Origin: Cladocopium goreaui
Lineage: Eukaryota; Sar; Dinophyceae; Suessiales; Symbiodiniaceae
DNA: 64,000 nucleotides
Direction: 5' to 3'
Assembly (NCBI GenBank): GCA_947184155.2
Contig: CAMXCT020000380.1
Span: 436,001-500,000 of the forward strand
The notes beneath the pieces were generated by a model. It made no database searches, was not told where the DNA came from, and saw nothing but the letters and a program-made list of their open reading frames with translations. The position numbers and the translations under genes were made by a program. Below are positions 11,621-21,009 of the stretch, piece by piece; the stretch's first letter is position 1; each line of letters starts with the position of its first letter.

Positions 11621-12234
11621 TTTGGGCCTGTTGGCCAAAGGCCAGAGGGCCGGCGGAATGCCGAAGGCTCTTAAATACATGTCTAAGCATACATCTATGT
11701 ACATACATGTTTATCCCGGCGGAATCTTTTATCGGCTTCACAACATGGTCAAAATATGTCAACATTGTGGTTTCGCTACAGTGACAGGATGCTTTTTGTC
11801 CGCAAAATGTGATCACGAAAAACATCCGTTGCTTTTGGCGTGGGCAACCCTTCCTGCATTTTCTCTTTAAAACCACGCTCGTTTTGCTTTGTCAGCTCAG
11901 CTCTTGAAGAGCTTGGGCCGTTTGCAGCAGGAGATTGTGTTGATTACTGTATTTTATGTTCCCAATGCCATTGGAAGGAGCAGATGTATTTGAACAGGCT
12001 TTTGTTCACAGCAGCTCCTTTGCAATTCAACAAGGAACTCTAGCGTAACATCAACTGAGTGTCACCGTGAACGTTACTGCCCCACCCCACTCCATCCCGG
12101 ACGTAAGACATCTCTAGCATAACATCAACTCGGTCTCATTTTGAACGTTGCTGCCCCACTCCTCCCCTGACATAAGACATGGACGATGCCAAAAAACGCG
12201 CGTTTTGTGGGATGGTAAAAAAATCTGCCAGCAT
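11621..12234. other. No gene supported; short duplicated block
   Basis: A related block (CTAGCATAACATCAACT... CGTTACTGCCCCAC type) occurs near 12,040-12,085 and 12,112-12,160, giving an imperfect ~70-bp duplication. Otherwise the sequence is unique, with no convincing exon. Confidence 0.4.
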
Positions 12235-13050
12235 GTCGATAGATACATGTGTATACTGTATACATCTGTGATCATCTGTGTATACATCTATGTATACATC
12301 TGTGTATACATGTCATGTGTATACATGTGTGTGTATACAGTATACATGTGCATAGTATACATTATACAGACTACATTACATTACATTGCATTAGATTAGA
12401 TAAGATTAAATTATCGTAGATTAGATTATATTAGATTACATTACATACATACACTTGCAATTACAATAATTACAATTTCATTACATTACATGCCATACCA
12501 CACCATGCCATACAAAAACTTCAAATTCATTACGTACATACATTACATGCATTACATTCCGTTACATTACATTACATTGCATTACATTACACTACATTAC
12601 ATTACTTACATTACTTACATTGCATGCATTACATACCTTACATACATTACATACATGACATACATACATTACATACACTACATACATTACATACATGACA
12701 TACATTACATTACATACATTACAATCATTACATACATTACATACATGACATACATGACATACATTACATTACATACATTACATTACATACATTACGCACA
12801 AACATTGCTTACATGCATTGCATTATATTCCATTACATTCCGTTACATTCCATTCCATTACATTGCATTGCGTTGCGTTGCGTTGCATCGCATCGCATTG
12901 CAATGCATTACATACATACATACATTACATTACATTACATTACATTACATTACATTACATACATACATCCATGCATGCATGCATGCATGCATACATACAT
13001 ACATACATACAATTACATACATATTATGTATTATACATTTGCATGTGAAT
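12235..13050. repeat. TATACATG then TTACA/TACAT simple-repeat tract
   Basis: It starts with GTATACATCTGT-like units, continues as (TTACA)n and ACATACATT mixtures with a short TTGCG block near 12,870, and ends with GCATGCATG and CATA runs. The 216-codon ORF over it is compositional. Confidence 0.9.
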
Positions 13051-13440
13051 ACGCAGACAGACAGTGTATATACTTCTCCAAATTCCAAGCTGTCCTTGGA
13101 TGCTGAGTTTGATACAGTTTCGGAGAGTATTGTATTTTAAACGGTCTTGTGAATCAATTGTATATTGTTGAGGATGCTTGAGGCAAAGTGGTCTGGCCGA
13201 TAGCAATGTCCAAAACCATGAAAGGCCCATCTTTGAAAAAGGATGAAAAAGGGATATTACTAAAATGCTTGACGTCGCACTAGATTCATGCTTACAATAT
13301 CTTGCAATCTTGCAATTGCGTGCAATCGTACAAGATGCACAAGTGGGCCACAAGACTTGATGTCACTTGGTGCTACAGCAGGCCACCAACTTTTCAGGAG
13401 TTTTAAGGCTGGCTTCTCCCAATCCATTAGAGCAAAGCGC

Positions 13441-13489
13441 CTGTCCCTCAGCACCAGCACGCCCTGTGCGTCCCACTCGATGCGTGTGC
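13441..13489 (-). CDS. DEAD-box RNA helicase exon, motif VI
   Basis: The minus-strand exon reads HTHRVGRTGRAGAEGQ, which is helicase motif VI (HRxGRTGRxG); this binds the ATP gamma-phosphate and RNA in superfamily 2 helicases. The acceptor is TTGAG|G and the likely donor is GC. Its first base completes the ACG codon left open by exon 13,798-13,858, so the phases agree. THTHR before the core recalls DDX42-type helicases. The continuing frame soon stops, so the exon cannot extend far. An overlapping frame was considered and dropped because only this one carries the motif. Confidence 0.8.
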
Positions 13490-13797
13490 CTCAAGCCAGC
13501 AAATCATATCAGATCCATCGGGCACATTGGAATCTGCTGCACTCGCTTGAATGAAATGCTTCCTCTGGCTTCATGGCAGCAGTGACTCTGGATTCAGTTG
13601 AAATATGTTGAAATGATCCAAATTGCATCCACAACCTCCGAGATGTAAAATGCGCAAGACTTATCAAGAGTCGCAGAACTAAATGATGTGCAACCAAATG
13701 CTAATCAGTACCGTCGCACTAGAATCACTAGAACCTGCGTTGCCGATGTTTTGCCGTCTAGCATGCCTGCAGTCCGGCAACAGCTGGGGGCCGCTGC

Positions 13798-13858
13798 GTC
13801 TCGATGTCACGAGCGGCATCATAAGACACCACGGTGAAGATGCTGGGCAGGTCAAGAC
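13798..13858 (-). CDS. DEAD-box RNA helicase exon between motifs V and VI
   Basis: The exon reads LDLPSIFTVVSYDAARDIE with two bases in front and two behind. It has a TTTCGCAG acceptor and a GC donor. The peptide follows the usual order ...ARG-LDIPSI...V.YD.ARDI.T in DEAD-box proteins. The two leading bases complete the Gly codon of exon 14,480-14,521, and the trailing AC joins exon 13,441-13,489. ARDI.THTHR points to a DDX42-like helicase, a family linked to splicing and RNA remodelling in the nucleus. The family assignment is inference. Confidence 0.8.
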
Positions 13859-14479
13859 CTGCGAAATGAATACGTTGCTAGGCAAAGATGGCAAAGACTG
13901 GGTTCTTTAATGTTCTTTATCTTTCTTCGTCTCACAGAGTCATCATAATGTCATAGAAGCCTTGAAAAAGATACAAAGCTTTCAGAAACAGGTACATTAG
14001 CTTCCTATATTATGTTGTTTGGGCATGAATTTGTGCGATTGAATCAGAAGAAGTGGAAAGAGATGGACTGAATGAGTCGAAAGGATTCGAAAGAAAGGAC
14101 TGAAACATCTCGGAAAGAAAGCGAAAGGACTAAAGATGACGGAAGGATATTGACATTAAAGGATAAAAAAAGGACGTTATCGGACCATCGGATTTGGGAA
14201 ATCTCGCATTGGAGAGAAATTTGCGGAAAAAATTTAATAAGCGCCTCTAATATCCTCTAATCACTCTGTTTGTAGCAACTGAGTCCACCAATGAGTCTAC
14301 CATAATTAGAAGTTCCATCATGTTGAATCATGTATAGTTATATAGTTATGCCAGGTTGTTGTGGAGGAATGGAGGCGACCGGAGGTCCTTATGCGGAAGT
14401 GCACAAATCCAATGGGTCGGACAGCGATCCAGTCCCTTTCATTCATCCCCTCCTCTGCCCCGCCGCTTCACCATGTTGC
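13859..14479. other. Intron of the helicase gene; nothing else recognised
   Basis: Sequence between the motif V exon and the next exon. A short purine-rich open frame on the plus strand (14,072-14,260) has no recognisable domain. Confidence 0.45.
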
Positions 14480-14521
14480 CTCTTGCCGCCACATCGGTTG
14501 CGATGAGTACATCCACCACTC
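14480..14521 (-). CDS. DEAD-box RNA helicase exon, motif V
   Basis: This 42-bp exon reads VVDVLIATDVAAR plus the first base of the following Gly codon. ATDVAARG is helicase motif V, which couples ATP hydrolysis to RNA binding. It has a CCTAG acceptor and a GC donor (AAGAG|GCAAC). The preceding exon (22,379-22,414) is about 7.9 kb upstream; the intron between them contains the whole YR retrotransposon. Phases agree on both sides. Confidence 0.82.
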
Positions 14522-15034
14522 CTAGGCTTTGAAGCAACACCAACATCAGCAACACGCCAATGCAATTCCACGCACTTCCACGGCAATCGCTTAGAGATAC
14601 AAGATGATACAAGATGATACAAGTAGTTTGCGTATCCGGTTTGGCAACGCTTCTCTGATGAGGGTCCTCCTCAGCCTCACTATGACCAATTCACCAGAGC
14701 ACCACTCTGCAAATTTCCGTCCCTGATATACACGCGCAGCAAGTGTGCCGTAACGTGTCAGGTGGGTGTGCCAACTAAGCAAGTGTGCCGTAACGTGTCA
14801 GGTGGGTGTGCCAACTATTGTATTACGTTGGATCCCCGAGCCATTTTTTGCAAATCCGGAGTTCATCCTCTGAAAGCAGCCCGCAAAAACTGGAGGAAGC
14901 AAACCTTGCAAAGCAGCGGTGAATCCTAGCAGTGGTAAATCCTAAGGGACACAGTACAATAGGAATTGTTCTCTGGGAACAGTAAAGTACCATATGATCA
15001 TAGTGTATATATATATATACGTATATATATATAT
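14522..15034. other. Helicase intron flank with (AT)n at the element edge
   Basis: Contains a 30-bp duplicated block (AAGCAAGTGTGCCGTAACGT) at about 14,740 and 14,778, and an (AT)n run at 15,005-15,038 where the YR element is inserted. No gene is seen. Confidence 0.5.
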
Positions 15035-15190
15035 ATATGCTATGTTGCAAAGGGGGTCCTTGTTCGACCACGCCCAGCTGCTGTTTTTCCAACCTGCAGC
15101 CGTGCCTTCTGATCAAATTGGCTGTCCCAGCCAGTGAAAAAGGGACTCAGAAGGCTGCTTAGCAACTGACTTGAAGTCCTATCGTCGGAC
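15035..15190 (-). repeat. Split direct repeat B2 (element 3' terminus)
   Basis: 156 bp, identical by eye to B1 at 15,273-15,428. The outer edge borders an (AT)n microsatellite at about 15,005-15,034. Confidence 0.9.
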
Positions 15191-15208
15191 GAGGGGGTGG
15201 GATGGTGG

Positions 15209-15276
15209 GAGCCGAGAACTCACGGCGGGACCCCCACTTCACCCGCATATACTCCCCGTTACCGAGAAGGACATAT
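15209..15276 (-). repeat. Split direct repeat A2
   Basis: 68 bp, identical to A1 at 22,222-22,289. Its last four bases (ATAT) overlap the first four bases of B1, so B1-A2 forms the circle-junction sequence expected for recombinase-mediated integration. Confidence 0.9.
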
Positions 15277-15428
15277 GCTATGTTGCAAAGGGGGTCCTTG
15301 TTCGACCACGCCCAGCTGCTGTTTTTCCAACCTGCAGCCGTGCCTTCTGATCAAATTGGCTGTCCCAGCCAGTGAAAAAGGGACTCAGAAGGCTGCTTAG
15401 CAACTGACTTGAAGTCCTATCGTCGGAC
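15273..15428 (-). repeat. Split direct repeat B1
   Basis: 156 bp copy of B2. The recombinase ORF stop (15,417-15,419) lies inside it, so the last codons are repeat-encoded. Confidence 0.9.
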
Positions 15429-16406
15429 CTCCCTTCCACGCGTCCCCACCTGGCTCACTGAACGGAATTGAGCTGTGGCACGTTGAATCTTTGGGTGGGA
15501 GGCTGTGGGAAGCGTCAGGGTCATCAAGGCCTGAAGGCCTGTATCAAGATAGACCCGAGCTGTGGCCACATGTTGCCACCGCCCTTTTGTGACGAGCTGA
15601 TCCAAGCTGGATCCAGCCCGATAAGCGCTGGAAGCGCCTCCTCGTCTCAAGCTGTAAGGATAGAAGTTGCAGTGTTGTAGCTTGAGGGCATCCACTAAGG
15701 AGTGCCAAAGGGACATAAATTTTTGCCGCGAGGCCGGCCATAACAGATCCCCAGGCTGCTTGTTGTGAAGTAGGGCTCGGAAGGCTTGGAAGGTGATTTG
15801 CTCAGCCAACTCGACCCTTTCAAGTGGCAAAAAGAGGCGTTTACCGCCCTTCGAGGGAGGCAAGTATAGGACTCCCGATTTCGTTCCCAAAACCACATCC
15901 TGTGCCTTGATTTGTAGTAGCTCCCCTGTACGGAGAAACAGAGTGAACCCGACGACAAGCAGCCACCCGAGTTCAAACTGTTGCCAGCAGAAAGCTTGCC
16001 CAGCAAAAGCCATTAGCAGCTCTGGGGTTAAGGGAGTAGCCCGTTGTGGTACCTCCAATTGATTCCATACCTTCACCAGTTTCCATGACCACGTTAAATG
16101 GTGCTTGGTCTCAGGCCTGAAAAACTGAATGGCGGCTACCACATAGTTCGCGCTTGATTTCGGGGAGCCTTCCTCCCACAAATGCTCCACATATTCCGAA
16201 ACCATATCATCAAAAACTGGCAGCGGTGGTAAGGAGAAATTCCTTCCTAGGTTGTGAAACGCCCTGAATTCGGTGAAACAAAGTTGGTATCTTTCCTCTG
16301 TCTTTTGCCGCACCACCTGATGTCTTAATTTGCCGATCTGTTTTCTTTGTCGCTTTCTCTCCTCCTTTGTAAGTCCCGCGGCAATTGCCAATCGCTTAGG
16401 GCTCAT
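15417..16406 (-). CDS. Tyrosine recombinase of the YR retrotransposon
   Basis: A 329-codon ORF from ATG (MSPKRLAIAAGL). Tyrosine recombinases integrate the circular cDNA through a covalent tyrosine intermediate. Catalytic signatures seen: FLRTGELL (first Arg, near residue 159), YSLRRGGAS (second Arg, near 251), then GRWQHVATARVYLD with the His and nucleophilic Tyr near 280-285. The N-terminal part is basic (KEERKRQRK), as expected for a DNA-binding core domain. The ATG overlaps the end of the RNase H frame in ATGAGCCCTAA, so translation may be coupled by re-initiation. The track start further upstream is a GTG, so I chose the ATG. Confidence 0.85.
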   Translation of the reverse strand: MSPKRLAIAAGLTKEERKRQRKQIGKLRHQVVRQKTEERYQLCFTEFRAFHNLGRNFSLPPLPVFDDMVSEYVEHLWEEGSPKSSANYVVAAIQFFRPETKHHLTWSWKLVKVWNQLEVPQRATPLTPELLMAFAGQAFCWQQFELGWLLVVGFTLFLRTGELLQIKAQDVVLGTKSGVLYLPPSKGGKRLFLPLERVELAEQITFQAFRALLHNKQPGDLLWPASRQKFMSLWHSLVDALKLQHCNFYPYSLRRGGASSAYRAGSSLDQLVTKGRWQHVATARVYLDTGLQALMTLTLPTASHPKIQRATAQFRSVSQVGTRGREVRR

Positions 16407-16758
16407 ACTCTCTGCTGGGTCCGTCAGCCGGGTCCTTGGCACTTTCGACGTAGGCCAACAAAGGCCATACGCCTCCGGCCACCTGCAACGCGGCGAACTT
16501 CCGCAGGAGTCGATTCAGCGACTTCGAACTTGATCGGCCTTTGGTGGCCACAGCTAAGGCCACTTGGGAGTCTGTCAAATGCAGGGCTCGGCAATCTCCG
16601 AAGGCCTGACTTCGCAGCCTCCACTCGAAAGTGTGCACCAGGGCTCGCAACTCCAGCACATTGATGTGGTCTCCTTCTTGAAACGGGAAGGAGTGCGACC
16701 GGTGCCAAATCCACCGGTGCGGCTCGATTGACCCTCTGGGATAGGAGTCCGGCCGGTA
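16396..16758 (-). CDS. RNase H C-terminal half, separated by one in-frame TGA
   Basis: In the same frame as the RT-methyltransferase ORF, immediately after a TGA at 16,759-16,761, translation would continue through HINVLELRAL, LHLTDSQVALAV, NRLLRKFAAL and AYVESAKDPADGPSR. These are the typical C-terminal RNase H motifs of YR retrotransposons (E, D and final D positions). The frame stops 11 bases after the recombinase ATG. Either the TGA is a disabling substitution (for example CGA to TGA) or it is read through. The frame on both sides is otherwise intact. Confidence 0.75.
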   Translation of the reverse strand, partial: YRPDSYPRGSIEPHRWIWHRSHSFPFQEGDHINVLELRALVHTFEWRLRSQAFGDCRALHLTDSQVALAVATKGRSSSKSLNRLLRKFAALQVAGGVWPLLAYVESAKDPADGPSREYEP

Positions 16759-19700
16759 TCAAGCGCTGATGTCCAATCGGACGTCGGATCCCCTGAACTC
16801 TTGCCTACGGACGTAGGCTGATACCAACAGACTGCTCAGTCTCTTTTCATCATGCAATTCATCAGCCAGCAACTTTGCGCTCTGGCTCCTTTTCTCCATC
16901 TCCTCTGACTTCAGCGCTCCCGCCACGCTGACACTGTCATCATCTCTCGCCAGCAGGCTCGTCAGCTCACTGTCCTCCACCAGTGGGGGCTCAGTGGCTG
17001 GAACCTTTGTGGCCTGATTGGCCATGGAGAGCTGGCATATTTCCTCGGGGCCCTTCCTGCTCTTCAAGCCCATTGTGGCCAACACATGGTCCAACAAACA
17101 AGCCACGCTGTTGGTGTGAAACGAATTCCCCAGCGCCGAGCACTGCAAGTCTTGGGCCGCCTGTTTCTCCTCGGCACTCTCAGGTGGCTTTTTCAAAAGC
17201 CTCGCAGTGTGACCTGGCTGATAACCCATCAGCACCTCCCGTTCTTCCGCTGTCAAGGGGCGCAAGACACAGTCCCGGGTCAACACCATGTATTCATCCT
17301 TATAGGTGTAGGGAGGATACCGAAACCGGTCACTCTCCCATCGTGCCTGGCCAGCCGGCCCTGTGCCACTCAACCCAGCCGGGTCTGGTGGCGGCCTTGA
17401 CCGCGGGATGGCCCTGGTGAACGTGGGGAACCTGGCTTTGTCATTGCGCAGCCCTGCTTCCCACTCGCACCCATCTTCCAAAAACAGCGCCAACGGCTCC
17501 GGTGTGGCGCGGTACACCAACTGGGTGTAGCTTTGATGCTCAACGGTTTCCACCTCCTCTACGAACCCAGGTTCGGGCGACACCCAGAATAATCGCGGCC
17601 TCCTGGCGCGAGACAGGTACTGTGCGTCCACCATGTAGGGTTTCATTTTCAGTTCCTTTGACATGTCCCTGATGTCTCTTTCATCTGCGATAACGTTTTC
17701 CAAGAGCTTCAGTACCCACAGGTTTTTCTCTGCGGCCACTTCTTCAACTTCTCTGAAGATCCTACTGGCTTCGAAGAACAACTTCGATCTTTCATCTGCC
17801 AGGTGCTGTCGTTTGCTGGATAAGCGGGAGAGTCCCTGACAAGGGCTCCCTCCCCCTACCACAATTCCTGTAGGTTCCGGCACTTTTCGCAGCAGCTCAT
17901 TGATCTCCTTTTTGCCGAATTTCTCCACCAAGCTGTAGAAATTGGCCCCGGGATATGTACGCCGAAGGAGGCGTCTGCAGTCAGGATCTTTTTCTATGAT
18001 GCCCAGGTGTTTCCAATGAACTACCGCCTTTTCAAGGGAAGCAGTCAGTCCACCCAGGCCAGCAAACATGTCGATGATCAGGATGTTCTCAGATTCCCCG
18101 ATTCTTGTCGGGTCATCCTTTTTCGGGCCCTCCGGTAAGCTGCCACTCTCCAGTAGCTCCTTCACTTCTTCCTCTCCAGCCCTGGTCAGGCGGGACGCAT
18201 AGCAGACCCCCGCGCCAGTTTCGCAGGCGTCACTTGCCGTCACCACCGGGTCAACCTTGGCCTTCAGGTCACATTGAGTGAGGGGCAACAACACCTCCAA
18301 AACAAACATCTCACCTCGCATTTCCTCTGTGATGGGGCATACTGCTGGCCCGTGTGCAATGGCCCTGAACAGGGCCTCCAAGCAGGCAAAGAGGCACCGG
18401 CGGAACTGCAAGATGTGCACGGCCTTCCCTGCATACACTTGCAGGGCTTTCCGGGGCACTCGCCCCTGTTGTCTGATCCAGCTTCCCAGGGACACCAAGT
18501 CCAGACATCTTTTTGTGGTTGTTCGCAGGATTCCTCTCTTGCCGTCAATGAGAGCCCCCAGGCGCTCAGCACGTTTGCATCGCACCAGTGCTTTCTGGGT
18601 ATTGGTGGGAATCCCCCACCATTCATATGCTTTGCGCAACTGCTCCTGCTCCGCTGGTGGCTTTCCCTCCAGGTCTGCCGCTGCCTTCGCCGACACCCTC
18701 TCCAAGATCGTGGTGTCATCGAGGTAGATGGACCATCCTGCTTCCTCCTCCAGGCTTGGGAAAACTGCTGTCCGGGAAATCTCGGCCAGTCTGGACAAGC
18801 CTGCCGCGCCTCTCAAAGGAGAGCCCAGGGCCAATCGCCGGTGAGCGGCTTGCATTATCCCCACCGAGCTGTGCCAGCCCATCGGCAACACTGCTAAGCC
18901 AACGAAGCTCCACTCCTCTTCTGGCCGTCCTACAAGGCGACCTGGTATGGGCTTTGCCAGTGTCATGAAAGGGGCCCAAGCTGGCGGCATGGCAAACAGA
19001 TAGAAAGCGGACACCAAGTCCTCCCCACTCACTAACAACTCTTCACCTTCACCGACCACCACACGCTGGAAGCTGGAAGCTCCCGTAAGCGTCTGTGTGT
19101 CTCCTTCCAATTGGTGAAGCAGCCAGTTCGACGCCCTGAGGTCGACGATGAGCCGCAAAACAGCCTCTCCAGATGCCAGCTTCTTGTCGGCTTTGGGCAC
19201 CCCGAAAACTCCGTTCAGGACGTGTTCATTTTCCACCACCACAAATTGGTCGACGGGCTTGACCAAGCCTCGTTGATAAAGAGCTTCTGCCACGAGATCC
19301 CATTCCGAATCCTCACACATGACTCTGGGCTTCGGCATGGCTTCCGGCCAACTTTCCCTAATGAGCCTCTCTGGGTGTCTCAGGGTTTCAGCCATGTCGG
19401 GGGGCACCAACTCCAAGATATCCACCAACCCCCCATGTTCTGGGCTGGGCAATCCAGGCAGGATCTGCCGCAGCGTCACCCATTGCGCTTTTTCAACCAC
19501 CTCACCAGTGTAGGTGACATTCATCTCACCAATCTCATGCTCCCACTCATGGAGTGGTGTACGTGGGACACCTACTCTTTCCTTGTCGTCGAAAAATACC
19601 TTTACCATCTCCCATATTCTTCCAAGGGCCTTTTCTTGTGCTACCGTGGCTTGGGACCCGGGCCATGGAGGACGGCTCTTTTCACGATCGCCGTACAGGA

Positions 19701-21009
19701 AATTTAGCCCCAAGACCGCTAAAGCGTGCCACGTCTTCAGACCCTCTAGCCTGAGGGCCTTTTGAGCCTTGCTTCGAGTGTCTCCTCGCTCGCGCCACTG
19801 CCCGGCGCGGTCTTTATACTCCCCTGCTGTCAAAACCATCTTCAACTGCTCCACATCGTCGTGCCACAAAGGAAGGGGGAAGAGGTTCCGCACTCTTTCT
19901 TCCCTGTGCTCCGGGGCTTGCAGGTTCCATTCCATTAACCGCTGCAAGGGACTAGGGGAGTGCCAAATCTGGAGCGCCAAATGGGACGCCAGTTGAGCCG
20001 CTGACAGCCCGCTGTACTCATGCTCCCGCAGCCATGATCGCAATAGGCCACTCACCTGTTCTTCCAGCTCATTGCTCTCGGTGCTAGGCTGCGGGAAAGA
20101 CCCTGATGAGGGCTCTTTCTTCAACCGGACTTCCCGGCCCTCTTCCGTGGGTTCTTTGTCCAAGGCTTTCCTTTTCCTTTCTTCCCCTTCCAAGGGGGTT
20201 TGCCCTTTCCCTTGCCTTTCGGGGCGGTCGCTTTGGCGTCCCCTCCTTCTGCTGTCACGCTCCGGACGGGCGAGGTGTCTCTCCCTCGTTCCTCTGTCTT
20301 CTCTTTCTTCTCCGCTTCTGTCTTCCCTGCCTCCCCTGGAGGGGCTGGCAGGGTGGCGCGCAGGGCGCTCTTTCGAATCTCTCCTTCTTCGCGATCTTGC
20401 CTTGCTCTCAGGTCTACAAACTTCACCTTGGGATTCCTCTCGGAACCTCCCCTTGCGGGGGCGGGGAGATGGTGTTCCCCTGCGGCCCTGGCGGGGCTCC
20501 GACTGTGGCTCACGGGCCTCCCCTCCCAGGGGGCTGACCCGCTGCCGGCCTCCTATTTGCTGTTCTTTCCACTCTTGCTGATCGCTTCTTTGAGCTTCAG
20601 CTGCCTCACCTCGGCCTTGGTCGCCATCTCCCTTTCTTCCTCGCGAGACAGCATGGCTCCTGCTGCGAGGATCAGCTCGTAGTGGCGAGCTAGACTCCAG
20701 TGACCGTCTTGTATGGACACTTCCACCGCCTTGAACCTTTGCATCAAGACGTCGAGGCAATGCAGTGTTCTGCTGGCCAACAGTTCGTCTAACGCGGTTG
20801 CGAGCGTGACCAGCTCCCGATGGGCTCTGACTCCGATCTTCGCCGGCGGGGCGGCTGTGAGGACGATCTGGTTCAAGTAGGCGAGAACCTTCTGATTCTC
20901 CCAGGCGCTCGCCTCCAGCCCTCTTTCGGCTTGGCCCGCTAAATAGCGGCTCATTCTTTTCAGGGCCATCTCGGTCAACCGTCCGGGCTTCTTTTGGGAC
21001 AGGCGCCAC
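16759..21009 (-). CDS. Reverse transcriptase / RNase H ORF with inserted C5-cytosine DNA methyltransferase
   Basis: The open frame spans 1416 codons, but no ATG occurs in the first ~380, and the first ~150 codons overlap ORF1. Expression by -1 frameshift from ORF1 fits the frame relation. RT is at about residues 540-850: SGEDLVSAFYLF holds one Asp and IYLDDTT is the YxDD box near 759. The RNase H start (TASDACETGAGVCYAS) is near 925. A full C5 methyltransferase follows: motif I IDMFAGLGGLT (~980), motif IV GGGSPCQGLS with catalytic Cys (~1054), motif VI ENV (~1102), motif VIII QYLSRARRPRLFWVS, and a target-recognition/C-terminal part ending LGNSFHTNSVACLL. The ORF ends at a TGA, beyond which RNase H resumes. 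The methyltransferase would methylate cytosines, perhaps the element's own cDNA. Confidence 0.85.
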   Translation of the reverse strand: MAPVPKEARTVDRDGPEKNEPLFSGPSRKRAGGERLGESEGSRLLEPDRPHSRPAGEDRSQSPSGAGHARNRVRRTVGQQNTALPRRLDAKVQGGGSVHTRRSLESSSPLRADPRSRSHAVSRGRKGDGDQGRGEAAEAQRSDQQEWKEQQIGGRQRVSPLGGEAREPQSEPRQGRRGTPSPRPRKGRFREESQGEVCRPESKARSRRRRDSKERPARHPASPSRGGREDRSGEEREDRGTRERHLARPERDSRRRGRQSDRPERQGKGQTPLEGEERKRKALDKEPTEEGREVRLKKEPSSGSFPQPSTESNELEEQVSGLLRSWLREHEYSGLSAAQLASHLALQIWHSPSPLQRLMEWNLQAPEHREERVRNLFPLPLWHDDVEQLKMVLTAGEYKDRAGQWRERGDTRSKAQKALRLEGLKTWHALAVLGLNFLYGDREKSRPPWPGSQATVAQEKALGRIWEMVKVFFDDKERVGVPRTPLHEWEHEIGEMNVTYTGEVVEKAQWVTLRQILPGLPSPEHGGLVDILELVPPDMAETLRHPERLIRESWPEAMPKPRVMCEDSEWDLVAEALYQRGLVKPVDQFVVVENEHVLNGVFGVPKADKKLASGEAVLRLIVDLRASNWLLHQLEGDTQTLTGASSFQRVVVGEGEELLVSGEDLVSAFYLFAMPPAWAPFMTLAKPIPGRLVGRPEEEWSFVGLAVLPMGWHSSVGIMQAAHRRLALGSPLRGAAGLSRLAEISRTAVFPSLEEEAGWSIYLDDTTILERVSAKAAADLEGKPPAEQEQLRKAYEWWGIPTNTQKALVRCKRAERLGALIDGKRGILRTTTKRCLDLVSLGSWIRQQGRVPRKALQVYAGKAVHILQFRRCLFACLEALFRAIAHGPAVCPITEEMRGEMFVLEVLLPLTQCDLKAKVDPVVTASDACETGAGVCYASRLTRAGEEEVKELLESGSLPEGPKKDDPTRIGESENILIIDMFAGLGGLTASLEKAVVHWKHLGIIEKDPDCRRLLRRTYPGANFYSLVEKFGKKEINELLRKVPEPTGIVVGGGSPCQGLSRLSSKRQHLADERSKLFFEASRIFREVEEVAAEKNLWVLKLLENVIADERDIRDMSKELKMKPYMVDAQYLSRARRPRLFWVSPEPGFVEEVETVEHQSYTQLVYRATPEPLALFLEDGCEWEAGLRNDKARFPTFTRAIPRSRPPPDPAGLSGTGPAGQARWESDRFRYPPYTYKDEYMVLTRDCVLRPLTAEEREVLMGYQPGHTARLLKKPPESAEEKQAAQDLQCSALGNSFHTNSVACLLDHVLATMGLKSRKGPEEICQLSMANQATKVPATEPPLVEDSELTSLLARDDDSVSVAGALKSEEMEKRSQSAKLLADELHDEKRLSSLLVSAYVRRQEFRGSDVRLDISA

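Noticed and set aside
11083-11870. 233- and 261-codon ORFs rich in Thr, Phe, Asn, Gln
   Set aside because: They follow the ~17-bp TTTTACACAAACCAGC array; all three plus frames are open over it and no domain is present.
13260-13460. Minus-strand frame with LVLRDRRFALMDWEKPALKL as an exon
   Set aside because: The overlapping frame carries helicase motif VI in phase with the neighbouring exons, so this frame is a shadow.
20121-20682. Plus-strand ORFs of 130-169 codons over the YR element
   Set aside because: Antisense shadows of the Arg/Ser-rich ORF1 and ORF2 overlap.
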